A stretch of DNA of 64,000 bases from an uncultured Roseobacter sp. (GTDB lineage Bacteria > Pseudomonadota > Alphaproteobacteria > Rhodobacterales > Rhodobacteraceae), in NCBI GenBank assembly GCA_947488305.1, contig CANKZM010000007.1:198860-262859 (forward strand), read 5' to 3'. Within the stretch, counting starts at the first letter, position 1. Every line of letters starts with the position of its first letter. Positions 54,211 through 63,729 of the stretch are shown here, piece by piece. The position numbers were made by a program, and so were the translations under genes. Below the pieces are notes generated by a model. It made no database searches and was not told the DNA's origin. It saw nothing but the letters and a program-made list of their open reading frames with translations.

Positions 54211-54837
54211 ATGCCTCATGACCACCACGATCACCCGCACAGTCTTTTGCCCTCTGATCCCGCGCTCCGCGTCAAAGCGCTGGAGACGCTTCTGACACGC
54301 AAGGGGCTTGTCCATCCCGAAGCCCTTGATGCGATTATAGATACATATGAAAACAAAATTGGTCCGCGCAATGGCGCGCATGTTGTCGTCAAAGCCTGGA
54401 CGGACCCGGAGTTTAAGGCCGCATTGCTTGCGGATGCCACAGCGGTAGTGTCAGAGCTGGGGTATTATGGACGACAGGGCGAACATATGGTGGCGGTCGA
54501 GAACACCGACACTCAACACAATATGGTCGTCTGTACGTTGTGCAGCTGTTATCCTTGGCCGCTTCTTGGCGTCCCGCCTGCCTGGTACAAATCTGACGCT
54601 TACCGAGCCCGGGCCGTGCGTGAGCCGCGCAAGGTTCTATCTGATTTTGGCGTCAGCCTGCCGGATGATGTAGCGGTACGCGTGTGGGACAGCACGGCGG
54701 AGGTTCGCTATCTGGTGATCCCGCAACGTCCAGCGGGCACCGAGGGCTGGAATGAGGACGCGCTCATGGCGCTTGTCACCCGCAATAGCATGATCGGGAC
54801 AGGACTGGCGTTGTTGCCAGAGCAGGTGTCTGAGTGA
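54211..54837 (+). CDS. nthA: Nitrile hydratase alpha subunit, cobalt type
   Basis: Hydrates nitriles to amides. 208 residues from [11 protein letters not shown]; metal site Cys108-Thr109-Leu110-Cys111-Ser112-Cys113, where VCTLCSCY with Thr marks the non-corrin cobalt class (iron enzymes have VCSLCSC). Cys111 and Cys113 are expected to be oxidised to sulfinic/sulfenic forms. The first 10 residues contain five His, which may bind metal. A TTG start at 54193 is less likely. Confidence 0.97.
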   Translation: MPHDHHDHPHSLLPSDPALRVKALETLLTRKGLVHPEALDAIIDTYENKIGPRNGAHVVVKAWTDPEFKAALLADATAVVSELGYYGRQGEHMVAVENTDTQHNMVVCTLCSCYPWPLLGVPPAWYKSDAYRARAVREPRKVLSDFGVSLPDDVAVRVWDSTAEVRYLVIPQRPAGTEGWNEDALMALVTRNSMIGTGLALLPEQVSE

Positions 54838-55508
54838 CCCGCCCGCATGATATGGGAGGGCGGTTTGGTGACGGACCCGTCCTTCAAGATCCGAACGAGC
54901 AGGTATTTTCGCAAGAATGGCATGCGCGTGCGCTCGCAGTGACGCTTGCAGCCGGCAGCCTCGGTCAGTGGAACATTGATGTGTCGCGCCATGCGCGTGA
55001 GTTGCTCTCACCAAAAGATTATGCGCGGTTTTCCTACTATGAAAAGTGGGTTTCCGCTCTTGCCGACCTTCTGGTGGAGAAAGGAATCGTGACCCGGGAT
55101 GAACTTGCCGGAGCTGAGCCGACACCGAGCCCGCTTGCGGACCGTGCCCTTCAGGCGGATCGTGTCGCCACCGTATTGGCGGCTGGCGGTCCGGCAGACC
55201 GGCCCAGCGACGTCGCTGCAGTGTTTCGGAACGGGGATGCGGTAAAGACCAGACGCATGCCGTCGAACAGATTGATTGATGGTGGTCATACCCGTTTGCC
55301 GAAATACGCTGCCGGCGCGCGCGGCCGTGTCGTCAGGTGCCATGGGGCGCATGTGCTGCCTGATAGTTCTGCGCACGGGTTCGGCGAAGCACCAGAGCCG
55401 CTCTACGCCGTGGCTTTTCCAGCATCTGCATTATGGGCCCACCCAGAGCATCCTCGCGATGAAGTGGTTCTTGATCTCTGGCAAAGCTACCTGGAACCCG
55501 TGGAATGA
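54834..55508 (+). CDS. nthB: Nitrile hydratase beta subunit
   Basis: 224 residues, GTG start overlapping the nthA stop (GTGA). N-terminal [12 protein letters not shown] and the C-terminal SH3-like barrel ([21 protein letters not shown] ... [12 protein letters not shown]) are those of the beta chain. Arginines needed for the alpha metal centre are present in the HARELLSP region. Confidence 0.95.
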   Translation: MTRPHDMGGRFGDGPVLQDPNEQVFSQEWHARALAVTLAAGSLGQWNIDVSRHARELLSPKDYARFSYYEKWVSALADLLVEKGIVTRDELAGAEPTPSPLADRALQADRVATVLAAGGPADRPSDVAAVFRNGDAVKTRRMPSNRLIDGGHTRLPKYAAGARGRVVRCHGAHVLPDSSAHGFGEAPEPLYAVAFPASALWAHPEHPRDEVVLDLWQSYLEPVE

Positions 55509-55819
55509 GTATAGCTGAACCAGCCTTTTCTGAGCCCTGGCATGCTCAGGTATTTGCATTGACCGTTCATTTGAACGAGACCGGCCGTCTGGCGTGGCCG
55601 GATTGGGCCGCCGCCTTCGGCGAAACGCTCAAGCGCCATGGCCTGACCCATGACCTCGATGGCGGAGACGACTATTTTGGGGCATGGCTCGAAACGCTCG
55701 AGGCGTTTCTGATGAAAGAAGGTGTCGCCGCAGCTGGGGAGCTATCTGCCCTCAAAGGGGCATGGGAAAACGCATATCTCACCACGCCTCACGGCGCACC
55801 GGTCCTGCTCGCAGATTAA
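55505..55819 (+). CDS. Nitrile hydratase accessory/activator protein
   Basis: 104 residues, similar to the N-terminal half of the beta subunit (EPWHAQVFALTVHLNETGRLAWPDWAAAFG), as in the P14K/NhlE-type cobalt chaperones that load metal by subunit swapping. ATG overlaps the nthB stop (ATGA). No amidase, P47K or cobalt transporter follows. The 226 bases downstream (55820-56045) show no gene; a 38-codon frame there is not convincing. Confidence 0.88.
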   Translation: MSIAEPAFSEPWHAQVFALTVHLNETGRLAWPDWAAAFGETLKRHGLTHDLDGGDDYFGAWLETLEAFLMKEGVAAAGELSALKGAWENAYLTTPHGAPVLLAD

Positions 55820-56045
55820 CAGTTTGGGCGCCGTGTCAGCCCGGCTTTATTCAAGAACCGACGCCATATTCCTTTGCGAAGCCGCCAGCTCAAAACAGGC
55901 GCGCATTTTCCGGCCTGGCGTTCAAATTCATGCACATCGATGACGCGCTCCGCGCAGCCGCAGCCTTCGCCCAATCCAACCTAGGCGTAGTAGAATTTTT
56001 GGAAATCTGCTGTTTGATCTTTTGGCCGGCGCATGCGGCACACTC

Positions 56046-56441
56046 CTAGTCTTCCACATCGTCCACGTCTGTCTGGCCCGATAAGGCCCGACGCACATGG
56101 CTCCATCCTAACCCTATCCCCAGAACCACTGACAAGGCAAAAATTCCCAGCCATACGTTAAGGCTATTGTTGTCCAGACGCAGGACACCGACATCGTAAA
56201 GCACCCAGACAACGGCACCAACAATCGCGAGCACCAGAGCCATGCCGAAGGTGCCGATCGACCGCAGCGTTGCGCGCAGAAAGATAATATACCCCACGGC
56301 CAATAGTAATCCGACAAGAACCGCGATGGACAAGTTAGTGCTGCCGTGATCCTGAAGCCATGTCAGGTAGTTGTACTGCGTGGGATTGAAGGTCACTGTC
56401 AGCAAGGCAAAGGCTGCCAGCCATCTTGAGAATATACTCAT
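56046..56441 (-). CDS. DUF6524-like membrane protein
   Basis: 131 residues with four membrane helices and an N-terminal FNPTQYNYLTWLQDHGS loop that is characteristic of this conserved alphaproteobacterial group, to my recollection DUF6524. Acidic C-terminus. Monocistronic; divergent from purA. Function unknown. Confidence 0.8.
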   Translation of the reverse strand: MSIFSRWLAAFALLTVTFNPTQYNYLTWLQDHGSTNLSIAVLVGLLLAVGYIIFLRATLRSIGTFGMALVLAIVGAVVWVLYDVGVLRLDNNSLNVWLGIFALSVVLGIGLGWSHVRRALSGQTDVDDVED

Positions 56442-56612
56442 ACTGAAGCCTCAAGGTTCATTGGTTATTCGTGGTGAGATATCCCCGGTGTTGGTGCAAT
56501 GTCCATGGCGAGGAGGCAAGCGGTCGGGAATGGGTCGAATTTTTGTGGTTTCGCCCCCAGCCATGCCTCGTTATACCGGCGCGGGTTTCAACCGAATGCA
56601 AAAGGACCAGAC

Positions 56613-57908
56613 ATGGCTAACGTCGTCGTCGTCGGCGCCCAATGGGGTGATGAAGGAAAAGGCAAGATCGTGGACTGGTTGTCCGAGCGAGCGGATGTGA
56701 TCGCGCGGTTTCAAGGCGGGCATAATGCGGGCCATACGCTTGTCATCGACGGTGCTGTCTACAAGTTGAACGCTTTGCCGTCAGGGGTCGTGCGGGGTGG
56801 AAAACTGTCGGTCATCGGGAACGGTGTGGTTCTGGATCCATGGCATCTGGTGAAAGAGATCGAGACAATACGAGGCCAGGGCGTTGAAATCTCTCCCGAA
56901 ACTTTCATGATTGCTGAGAATACACCGCTGATTTTGCCGATCCATGGTGAGCTTGATCGAGCACGTGAAGAAGCCGCCAGCAAGGGAACCAAGATCGGAA
57001 CAACCGGGCGCGGCATCGGGCCAGCCTATGAAGATAAAGTCGGCAGACGTTCGGTGCGCGTTGCAGACTTGGCTGATCCGGCAACGCTCGAGGCGCGTGT
57101 GGATCGTGCCCTGCAACACCATGATCCCTTGCGCAAAGGGTTGGGCATTTCGGCGGTTGATCGTGATGAATTGATCGCCAGATTGCAGGAGATCGCACCA
57201 GAGATTCTGCAGTATGCGGCACCGGTCTGGAAAGTGCTCAACGAAAAGCGGCGCGCGGGCAAGCGCATTCTGTTCGAAGGGGCGCAAGGTGCTTTGCTGG
57301 ATATCGATTTCGGAACCTATCCCTTTGTAACCTCCTCGAATGTCATCGCGGGACAGGCCGCGACGGGCGTTGGCATTGGTCCGGGCTCGATAGATTATGT
57401 CCTGGGTATCGTGAAAGCTTACACGACCCGTGTAGGGGAGGGACCATTTCCTGCGGAACTTGATGATGCGGATGGACAACGTCTCGGCGAACGTGGACAT
57501 GAATTTGGCACTGTCACTGGGCGCAAACGCCGCTGCGGATGGTTTGATGCAGTCTTGGTGCGCCAAACCTGTGCGACGTCGGGTGTCAACGGTATCGCTT
57601 TTACCAAGCTGGATGTGCTGGATGGGTTCGAGACGCTCAAGATTTGCGTTGGATATGAGATGGACGGGCAGCGCATGGACTACTTGCCAACGGCAGCGGA
57701 TCATCAAGCGCGCTGCAAGCCGATCTATGAAGAAATGCCCGGATGGTCCGACAGCACCGAGGGTGCGCGCAGTTGGGCGGATTTGCCAGCGAATGCCATT
57801 AAATACGTGCGTCGAGTGGAAGAGTTGATTGAGTGCCCTGTCGCGCTACTTTCCACCTCGCCGGAGCGGGAAGACACCATTCTTGTGACGGACCCATTTG
57901 CAGACTGA
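56613..57908 (+). CDS. purA: Adenylosuccinate synthetase
   Basis: First step from IMP to AMP with GTP and aspartate. 431 residues beginning [18 protein letters not shown] (P-loop-like), with [11 protein letters not shown], the IMP loop [13 protein letters not shown] and the C-terminal GTP motif [12 protein letters not shown]. Upstream frame before MANV is rejected. Confidence 0.99.
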   Translation: MANVVVVGAQWGDEGKGKIVDWLSERADVIARFQGGHNAGHTLVIDGAVYKLNALPSGVVRGGKLSVIGNGVVLDPWHLVKEIETIRGQGVEISPETFMIAENTPLILPIHGELDRAREEAASKGTKIGTTGRGIGPAYEDKVGRRSVRVADLADPATLEARVDRALQHHDPLRKGLGISAVDRDELIARLQEIAPEILQYAAPVWKVLNEKRRAGKRILFEGAQGALLDIDFGTYPFVTSSNVIAGQAATGVGIGPGSIDYVLGIVKAYTTRVGEGPFPAELDDADGQRLGERGHEFGTVTGRKRRCGWFDAVLVRQTCATSGVNGIAFTKLDVLDGFETLKICVGYEMDGQRMDYLPTAADHQARCKPIYEEMPGWSDSTEGARSWADLPANAIKYVRRVEELIECPVALLSTSPEREDTILVTDPFAD

Positions 57909-57918
57909 CAGGAGCCTC

Positions 57919-58143
57919 ATGTCCCTGAGCTACAAATCCCGTCGCCGATTGGCACTGTTGATCCTTTTGGTAGGTTTGCCAGCATACATCGTGCTGTCGA
58001 TAACGGTAATCAACTGGCTTGAACGCCCATCTATCTGGGTAGAACTGTTGGTCTACGTGGCACTGGGCCTGCTTTGGGCCTTACCATTCAAGTTTATTTT
58101 CAAAGGGGTGGGGCAGGCGGACCCGGACCATCCCGAAAAATAG
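57919..58143 (+). CDS. DUF2842 small membrane protein
   Basis: 74 residues with two membrane helices (LALLILLVGLPAYIVL and LVYVALGLLWALPFKFIF); the second and its LLWALPFK end fit DUF2842, often downstream of purA in alphaproteobacteria. AGGAG precedes ATG 57919. Function unknown. Confidence 0.86.
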   Translation: MSLSYKSRRRLALLILLVGLPAYIVLSITVINWLERPSIWVELLVYVALGLLWALPFKFIFKGVGQADPDHPEK

Positions 58144-58158
58144 GCAGCTTATAAATGA

Positions 58159-58187
58159 AAACGGCAGCCCACTCTGGACTGCCGTTT
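58159..58187 (+). terminator. Bidirectional terminator
   Basis: A perfect 9-bp stem (AAACGGCAG / CTGCCGTTT) with an 11-base loop between convergent genes; A/T-rich arms give T tracts on both strands. Confidence 0.72.
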
Positions 58188-58211
58188 ATCTGGAACGTGA
58201 TGCGCTTGAGG

Positions 58212-60605
58212 TTAACCGGCTGCGCGATGATCCGGTTTGAAGCTGATGGCGTCGGATGCGGCAAAGCGGCCACCCCGGATTTTCTCAATCTTGCCGGTTC
58301 TCAGCAGTTGTCCGAAGGCCCGCAGACCGTCTTCCCGAGTGAACTCACCGCCATTTGCCTGACGCACACGAGACATCAGCTGAGGGCGGGAAAACTGTTC
58401 ATGCCCTTCGACAAATGCAAGATAAGCGGCCGCGGCTTCCAAAAGCTCAGGGAGGCTTTCTGCACCGCGTTCTTCCGCATAGGCCGCAAAGCCCGTGTCC
58501 TCGGCCAAATCCATGTCATGGTCATCGGCTGCCGCAACACGACGTGGCGCCACCGGACCACGTTGCGGGCCAGCATCCGGATCAATGCGTTGCTCTGCCA
58601 CCAGTTTGAGCGGAGCAGGGCGCGTGTCCGTTGGGCGTTCACTGCGTGTCTTGGCGATAGGGCGACGTGGTTTGACAACTTCTGCGAGGTCACTGCGATA
58701 TGCTTCGGCAGCTTCTTCAACCGTCTTGTCAGTCTCGTCCATGGAACGGTCTGCAAAGCGCGCCGCAACTGCGGCCCGCAAATGCGCAAATGCACTGCGT
58801 CTGGTCTTGCCCTCAGGTTCCTGCATCTGATGGTCGGCCTCTGCCATCAAACGGGATACGTCCTCCCCTGAATCGGAGTCGATATTGGGCAAGCTTTCCC
58901 GGGCAGAAGATGGCGCCGCGGCCATTGGGGCGTCCTCGACAGCGTCGTCGGACACCTCAAGTTCATCTGACAGGATGAGCTCATCTTCTTCAGCGAAAGC
59001 TGACGTGCCAAGCGTTTCTTCTTCGTATTCCTGAAGATCACCCGCTTCCAACGCCGCTTCGAGATCGGCGCGATTGACCTTTAGCACACGACCATGAACA
59101 TCGGTCGCGTCTTCGTCCTCATCCTCATCGGACGCGGCAAACAGATTTTCTGCGGGCTCTTCGTCTTCGTCGATTTCTGCTGAAAGATCGAGCGCTTGTA
59201 CATCTTCGGATGCATCATCTTGCTCTTCTATGCGGCGCAGCAATGCGTCCAGTTCGTCATCTTCGCCGGAAGCCTCCGCTACGTCTTGTCCCTCGACAAA
59301 TGCGTCATCTGCTTCGAACGCGTCGGAAATATCCTGAGCGGCTTCTGCGATGACGTCATTTGGCACGTCTTCCCGGGATTCTTCACTCTCGGTATCGTCC
59401 GCAGAAGTCTCTGCCGTCAACTCTTGGAAAGCATCAAATCCTTCACCAATTGTCGGCTCTTCAATGTCTTCTACATACTCAGCGGTTTGTGTGTCTTCCG
59501 TACGCTCGGAGACAACCGCGCGAATACGTTGCAGCTTCTCAGCAAGGCTCTCGTTGTCAAAACTCGAATGCGAGGTTTCAACGTTTTCGACTTCAAACTC
59601 TTCAACCGCGTCGGCGATGTCTTCAGCTTCGGAAACGGTGGCGGCAAACCCGGTTTCTGAGATTTCTTCTTCGGTGCCCATATCCGGCTGGTGCGCAAGC
59701 TCGCTATCGGCAAAGAACGCCGCGACATCTTCAATGTCCGACTTTTCATCTTGCGTACTTGTCTCAGGAGTGTCTGTCGCATCTTCATGTGCGAGATTGC
59801 TGATTTCGAGAGGCTCTTCCTCGATCGGAGCGTCCTCTGCAAAGATGCTTTCTTCGGTAGCATGGAAGCTGTCTTCAACGACTGCTTCCACACCCTCGTC
59901 GGTCTCAGCGTCGATATCAGCCAACTGTACTTCAGGCTCTTCATCTTCGTCTTGAGCCTCTGAAGTGATCAGCTCTTCTGGTGCAGCTGCTTCGATTTGC
60001 TCTTCATCGGTTGGGTCTGCAACGTCTTCCGAAGCAGTTTCCTCGACTTGATCAACCTCAGGCTCCAGCTCTGCCTGTTGCGTCTCGTACGTCTCATCGT
60101 GCGTCACAGTCTCTTCTTCGATTGAGACCTCAGGCGCAGGCGCCACAAGCGGTTCCGCTTCTTCAACGGCCGGAACAGCTTGGGCCTCGTCCTCCGCCGC
60201 CGCGTCAACATGGGTGTCCTGTTCAGCAGATGCTTCCTGCTGGATCTCAGCCGTTGGCTCTTCCAGAGGGGAGCTCGGCTCCGAAACGGCCGCTTCTTCC
60301 TGCTCCGCTTCTTTCTCAACAGCAGCGACGGCGGCCGGAACAACCGTGTCCTGATGTGCTTTCAACATGATTCTGCCGTCATGTTCATGCGCTTCGACCC
60401 GGCGAGAGACTTCGCGCTGCGCAATACGTGCGAGCATATCCGCATCAGGCTGTGGGGGTTCTGCACCAAAGTAGCGGTCGTCTGCAGCGAGATCACGGAA
60501 GTACTCCGCGATGGCCTTCATGGTATCGAAGGAGTCGTCAAACCCTTCCAGAGTACAGGAAAATGTCCCATAAGAGACGGTAAGAATCTTGTTGTTATTA
60601 TTCAT
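58212..60605 (-). CDS. Large very acidic low-complexity protein with conserved ends
   Basis: 797 residues. The first 95 form a conserved-looking domain (ILTVSYGTFSCTLEGFDDSFDTMKAIAEYFRDL), the last 70 a winged-helix-like segment (SRPQLMSRVRQANGGEFTREDGLRAFGQLLRTGKIEKIRGGRF), and the middle about 600 residues are Glu/Asp/Ala-rich, mostly disordered, with scattered basic islands near residue 620-680. No signal peptide. Similar proteins in roseobacters are often called lipoprotein or CheA without good reason. The function is unknown; an RNA/DNA- or polymer-binding scaffold is a guess. Confidence 0.87.
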   Translation of the reverse strand: MNNNNKILTVSYGTFSCTLEGFDDSFDTMKAIAEYFRDLAADDRYFGAEPPQPDADMLARIAQREVSRRVEAHEHDGRIMLKAHQDTVVPAAVAAVEKEAEQEEAAVSEPSSPLEEPTAEIQQEASAEQDTHVDAAAEDEAQAVPAVEEAEPLVAPAPEVSIEEETVTHDETYETQQAELEPEVDQVEETASEDVADPTDEEQIEAAAPEELITSEAQDEDEEPEVQLADIDAETDEGVEAVVEDSFHATEESIFAEDAPIEEEPLEISNLAHEDATDTPETSTQDEKSDIEDVAAFFADSELAHQPDMGTEEEISETGFAATVSEAEDIADAVEEFEVENVETSHSSFDNESLAEKLQRIRAVVSERTEDTQTAEYVEDIEEPTIGEGFDAFQELTAETSADDTESEESREDVPNDVIAEAAQDISDAFEADDAFVEGQDVAEASGEDDELDALLRRIEEQDDASEDVQALDLSAEIDEDEEPAENLFAASDEDEDEDATDVHGRVLKVNRADLEAALEAGDLQEYEEETLGTSAFAEEDELILSDELEVSDDAVEDAPMAAAPSSARESLPNIDSDSGEDVSRLMAEADHQMQEPEGKTRRSAFAHLRAAVAARFADRSMDETDKTVEEAAEAYRSDLAEVVKPRRPIAKTRSERPTDTRPAPLKLVAEQRIDPDAGPQRGPVAPRRVAAADDHDMDLAEDTGFAAYAEERGAESLPELLEAAAAYLAFVEGHEQFSRPQLMSRVRQANGGEFTREDGLRAFGQLLRTGKIEKIRGGRFAASDAISFKPDHRAAG

Positions 60606-60743
60606 CGGATGCTCGTCCTCTGCGCTTTATCAACAAGATGTCTAACATTTTAGCCAAGTCCAAAGGGGTCCGAATCTGTGATTTTATTCGTATCATTTCG
60701 TGGCAGAAATGTGGCCTGTTTCGCGCATGGGCGTTAAACTTCC

Positions 60744-61439
60744 GTGAATTTTCCAATTGTCGACACATTTGAACCAGTGACTGTGATCGGTGGTGGTGAT
60801 TCTCCGCCGCAAGATGTGGCAATCGCGCGCGAAATTGCCTCAATTTGCGTGGCGGCTGACAGTGGAGCGCATTTGGCGCTGGAATTAGGCATCGATCTGG
60901 CAGCCGTTATCGGCGACATGGATTCTATATCAGACGCAGCGCGCGCGCAAATTCCGGCGGAGCGTTTCCACCAGATTGCCGAGCAGGATAGCACTGATTT
61001 TGACAAGGCACTGCGCAATATACGCGCGCCCCTGGTAGTTGCGGTTGGCTTTACCGGGGGGCAGATTGATCATTCGCTTGCGGCTCTGAACACGCTGGTC
61101 AGGCGCCGAGACAAGATGGTCGTTTTGCTGGGCCAGCAGGATGTCGTCTTTCTCTGCCCAAAAACACTTCACCTTCCCTTACCTGCTGGCACACGAGTAT
61201 CCCTCTTTCCAATGGGGCCGGTCAGCGGGTGTTCAAGCGGGCTTAAGTGGCCCATCGATGGCATTGAATTTGCGCCAGGCCAAAGGTCGGGGACCTCGAA
61301 CCAGGCTCTAGGTGACGTTCATCTGGAGTTTTCGGCGGCTTCTATGCTTTGCATCCTGCCGCGCTCATTCATTCACCTGGTAGCGGCTCAGTTGCAGAGC
61401 GTACCGGCGCACGCGCGATGGCCCGCTCGCGTAGAATGA
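60744..61439 (+). CDS. thiN: Thiamine diphosphokinase
   Basis: Makes thiamine diphosphate from thiamine with ATP. 231 residues: GGGDSP start, AADSGAHLALELGI, VIGDMDSIS, QDSTDFDKAL, GFTGGQIDHSLAAL and GTSNQAL are the TPK landmarks. GTG start 60744. The last 71 bases overlap the convergent EamA gene; the overlap encodes the end of the beta-sandwich plus a short tail. Confidence 0.92.
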   Translation: MNFPIVDTFEPVTVIGGGDSPPQDVAIAREIASICVAADSGAHLALELGIDLAAVIGDMDSISDAARAQIPAERFHQIAEQDSTDFDKALRNIRAPLVVAVGFTGGQIDHSLAALNTLVRRRDKMVVLLGQQDVVFLCPKTLHLPLPAGTRVSLFPMGPVSGCSSGLKWPIDGIEFAPGQRSGTSNQALGDVHLEFSAASMLCILPRSFIHLVAAQLQSVPAHARWPARVE

Positions 61440-62298
61440 TGTAGAGACCGGCGGCAACCGTGATCCCGATCCCCGCTGTTGCTAAAGGATTTGGCAGATC
61501 GCCAAAAATCAAAAAACCCAGCACTGTCGCAAAGGGTATTTCCAGATATTGCATCGGCGCCAATGTCGCTGAAGGTGCATAGCGCAGGGACCATGTCATC
61601 AGCAAATGTGCCGCTGTTCCGAGCATTCCGATGCTGAGTAACAAGCTCCAGTCAAAGGTCGATACTTCGATGATCTGGAGCTGTTCGAAACGACTGCCTT
61701 GAAAAACCAGCAAAACGGGAAGCATGACGGCCACTGCCATGATGCCACTGACCGCTTGCAAACCAATTGGATCCGTTTCTTTCGCGATCTGGCGCGTCAC
61801 CAGCATGAAGAACGCAAAGTTCAGAGCGACAAAAACCGGCAACAACGCAGGCCACCCGACTTCAGCGAAACTGGGCTGGATGATCAGAAGTGTACCTAGA
61901 AAACCGATGGCACATGCAATGATGCGCCGGGCGCCCACTTCTTCTTTCAACGCATATTTGCCCAAAATCAGCATGATGAACGGCATAACGAAAGCGATCG
62001 CGATGGCATCCGCCAAGGGGAGGTATTTGAGGGCAGTGACCATCGTCCCGATGCCAACAATGTGGAGCAAGGTGCGGATGAAGGTCAAAAGAGTGATCCG
62101 CGGGGTCATCCGCCAGGCCCTTCCAGTGGCCCAAACCAGCGGGACAAGCACCAATGCCTGAACGGCAAAACGCACCAGCACAAGCTGCCCAATGGGTACG
62201 GTTTGTCCCAGAATTTTGGCAATAGCATCGCCCATTGGTGCAAGCACACAGAATCCCAGCATCAGCATGATGCCAAGCAGAGGGCGGTCTATTGTCAT
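61369..62298 (-). CDS. EamA/DMT-family transporter
   Basis: 309 residues, ten predicted helices in two EamA repeats (GDAIAKILGQ ... PLADAIAIAFVMPFIMLILG and MLGTAAHLLMTWSLRYAPSATLAPMQYLEIPFATVLGFLIFGD). Metabolite exporter type; substrate unknown. Starts 54 bases after sdaA on the same strand, so co-transcription with serine dehydratase is likely, which would suit an amino-acid exporter. Confidence 0.94.
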   Translation of the reverse strand: MTIDRPLLGIMLMLGFCVLAPMGDAIAKILGQTVPIGQLVLVRFAVQALVLVPLVWATGRAWRMTPRITLLTFIRTLLHIVGIGTMVTALKYLPLADAIAIAFVMPFIMLILGKYALKEEVGARRIIACAIGFLGTLLIIQPSFAEVGWPALLPVFVALNFAFFMLVTRQIAKETDPIGLQAVSGIMAVAVMLPVLLVFQGSRFEQLQIIEVSTFDWSLLLSIGMLGTAAHLLMTWSLRYAPSATLAPMQYLEIPFATVLGFLIFGDLPNPLATAGIGITVAAGLYIILRERAIARAPVRSATEPLPGE

Positions 62299-62352
62299 GG
62301 ACAAAGCCTATGCGTGGGCAAAAGGCAATGCAAGCGAAGGTTGTAGAGCGGC

Positions 62353-63729
62353 TCAGCAGTTTGGGATATTGACCGCCAATCCGCCTAAAGATGTCTCTTT
62401 GTATTTTTCGGACATGTCCAAACCGGTTTGCCGCATCGTTTCAATGCACGCATCCAGCGGAACCAAATGCGTGCCGTCCCCCCGAAGTGACAATGATGCC
62501 GCAGACACTGCCTTGATCGCGCCCAGGCCATTGCGTTCGATGCAAGGAACCTGCACCAGCCCTTTTACGGGGTCGCAAGTCATTCCCAGATGATGCTCCA
62601 GCGCGATTTCTGCCGCGTTCTCAACCTGTTCAGCAGTCCCCCCCATGACGGCGCAAAGGCCCGCAGCAGCCATTGCGGCGGCTGATCCCACCTCGGCCTG
62701 GCATCCCGCTTCTGCCCCAGAGATCGAGGCATTGAACTTGACCAGGCCGCCGATCGCGGCAGCGGTCAGGAGAAAATCCTCGATATGCGTTTCCGACGCG
62801 CCGGGCACGTGATCGAGATAGTAGCGTAGCGTCGCAGGAAGCACACCCGCAGCCCCATTGGTTGGAGCAGTAACGACCTGACCTCCTGCGGCGTTTTCTT
62901 CGTTGACGGCCATGGCGTAGACGCTTATCCAATCGTTGATCGTGTGAGGCGCGTTAAGGTTCATCCCCCGCTCAGCCATCAAGGCGTCGTGAATGGCTTT
63001 CGCCCGGCGTTTTACTTTCAGTCCCCCGGGCAACTCTCCCTCTGTGGACAGCCCCCGGTCGATACAATCGTTCATGACCTGCCAGAGCCGTTTCGTCCCT
63101 TTGGTCAGGTTTTCAATACCGCAGCGCGCCGCTTCGTTCGCACGCTTCATCTCCGCAATGGATTTGCCCGACTGGGCGGCCATTTCGAGCATTTGCGCGG
63201 CGGATTTGAAGGGAAATGGAATTGGTGCCCCTTCTTCCTCAGTGTCTTTGCCAGCCGCCAGCTCAGCTTCGGTCATGACAAAACCGCCACCAATGGAATA
63301 GAACACCTCGCTGAGGATGACGTCGCCTTGTGCGTCGGTCGCCAGGAGTTTCATGCCGTTGGCATGGCCCGGCAATGGAGTGTCATAGTCAAAAAGGAGA
63401 TCGGTGCCGGGATCGAAGTGCATGGGCGGCAAATCGGCGGGTTTGATCGTCTTCGAGTTCCGGATGTCGTTCAGGGCCACCTCAGCCTTCTCGGCATCAT
63501 AGGTATCGGGCGTGAAGCCTGCCAGGCCCAGAATAGTCGCCCGGTCCGTGGCGTGGCCGACGCCGGTAAAGGCGAGTGAGCCGTGTAGGGAGGCACGCAA
63601 ACCATGAAACTCAAACGGCGAAGCCCGCATCATGTTCAGAAAACGCGACGCGGCAACCATCGGTCCCATCGTGTGAGAGGAAGAGGGACCGATCCCCACC
63701 TTGAACATGTCGAAAACAGAGAGAAACAT
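62353..63729 (-). CDS. sdaA: L-serine ammonia-lyase (iron-sulfur)
   Basis: Deaminates serine to pyruvate with a [4Fe-4S] cluster. 458 residues; GPSSSHTMGP near the N-terminus, GAEAGCQAEVG, and the C-terminal cysteine region MTCDPVKGLVQVPCIERN for the cluster. One-chain type with both alpha and beta domains. Stop of the upstream gene overlaps its ATG (TGATG). Confidence 0.98.
   Translation of the reverse strand: MFLSVFDMFKVGIGPSSSHTMGPMVAASRFLNMMRASPFEFHGLRASLHGSLAFTGVGHATDRATILGLAGFTPDTYDAEKAEVALNDIRNSKTIKPADLPPMHFDPGTDLLFDYDTPLPGHANGMKLLATDAQGDVILSEVFYSIGGGFVMTEAELAAGKDTEEEGAPIPFPFKSAAQMLEMAAQSGKSIAEMKRANEAARCGIENLTKGTKRLWQVMNDCIDRGLSTEGELPGGLKVKRRAKAIHDALMAERGMNLNAPHTINDWISVYAMAVNEENAAGGQVVTAPTNGAAGVLPATLRYYLDHVPGASETHIEDFLLTAAAIGGLVKFNASISGAEAGCQAEVGSAAAMAAAGLCAVMGGTAEQVENAAEIALEHHLGMTCDPVKGLVQVPCIERNGLGAIKAVSAASLSLRGDGTHLVPLDACIETMRQTGLDMSEKYKETSLGGLAVNIPNC

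Noticed and set aside
55931-56049. 38-codon frame downstream of the nitrile hydratase accessory gene
   Set aside because: No ribosome site and no pattern; may be chance.
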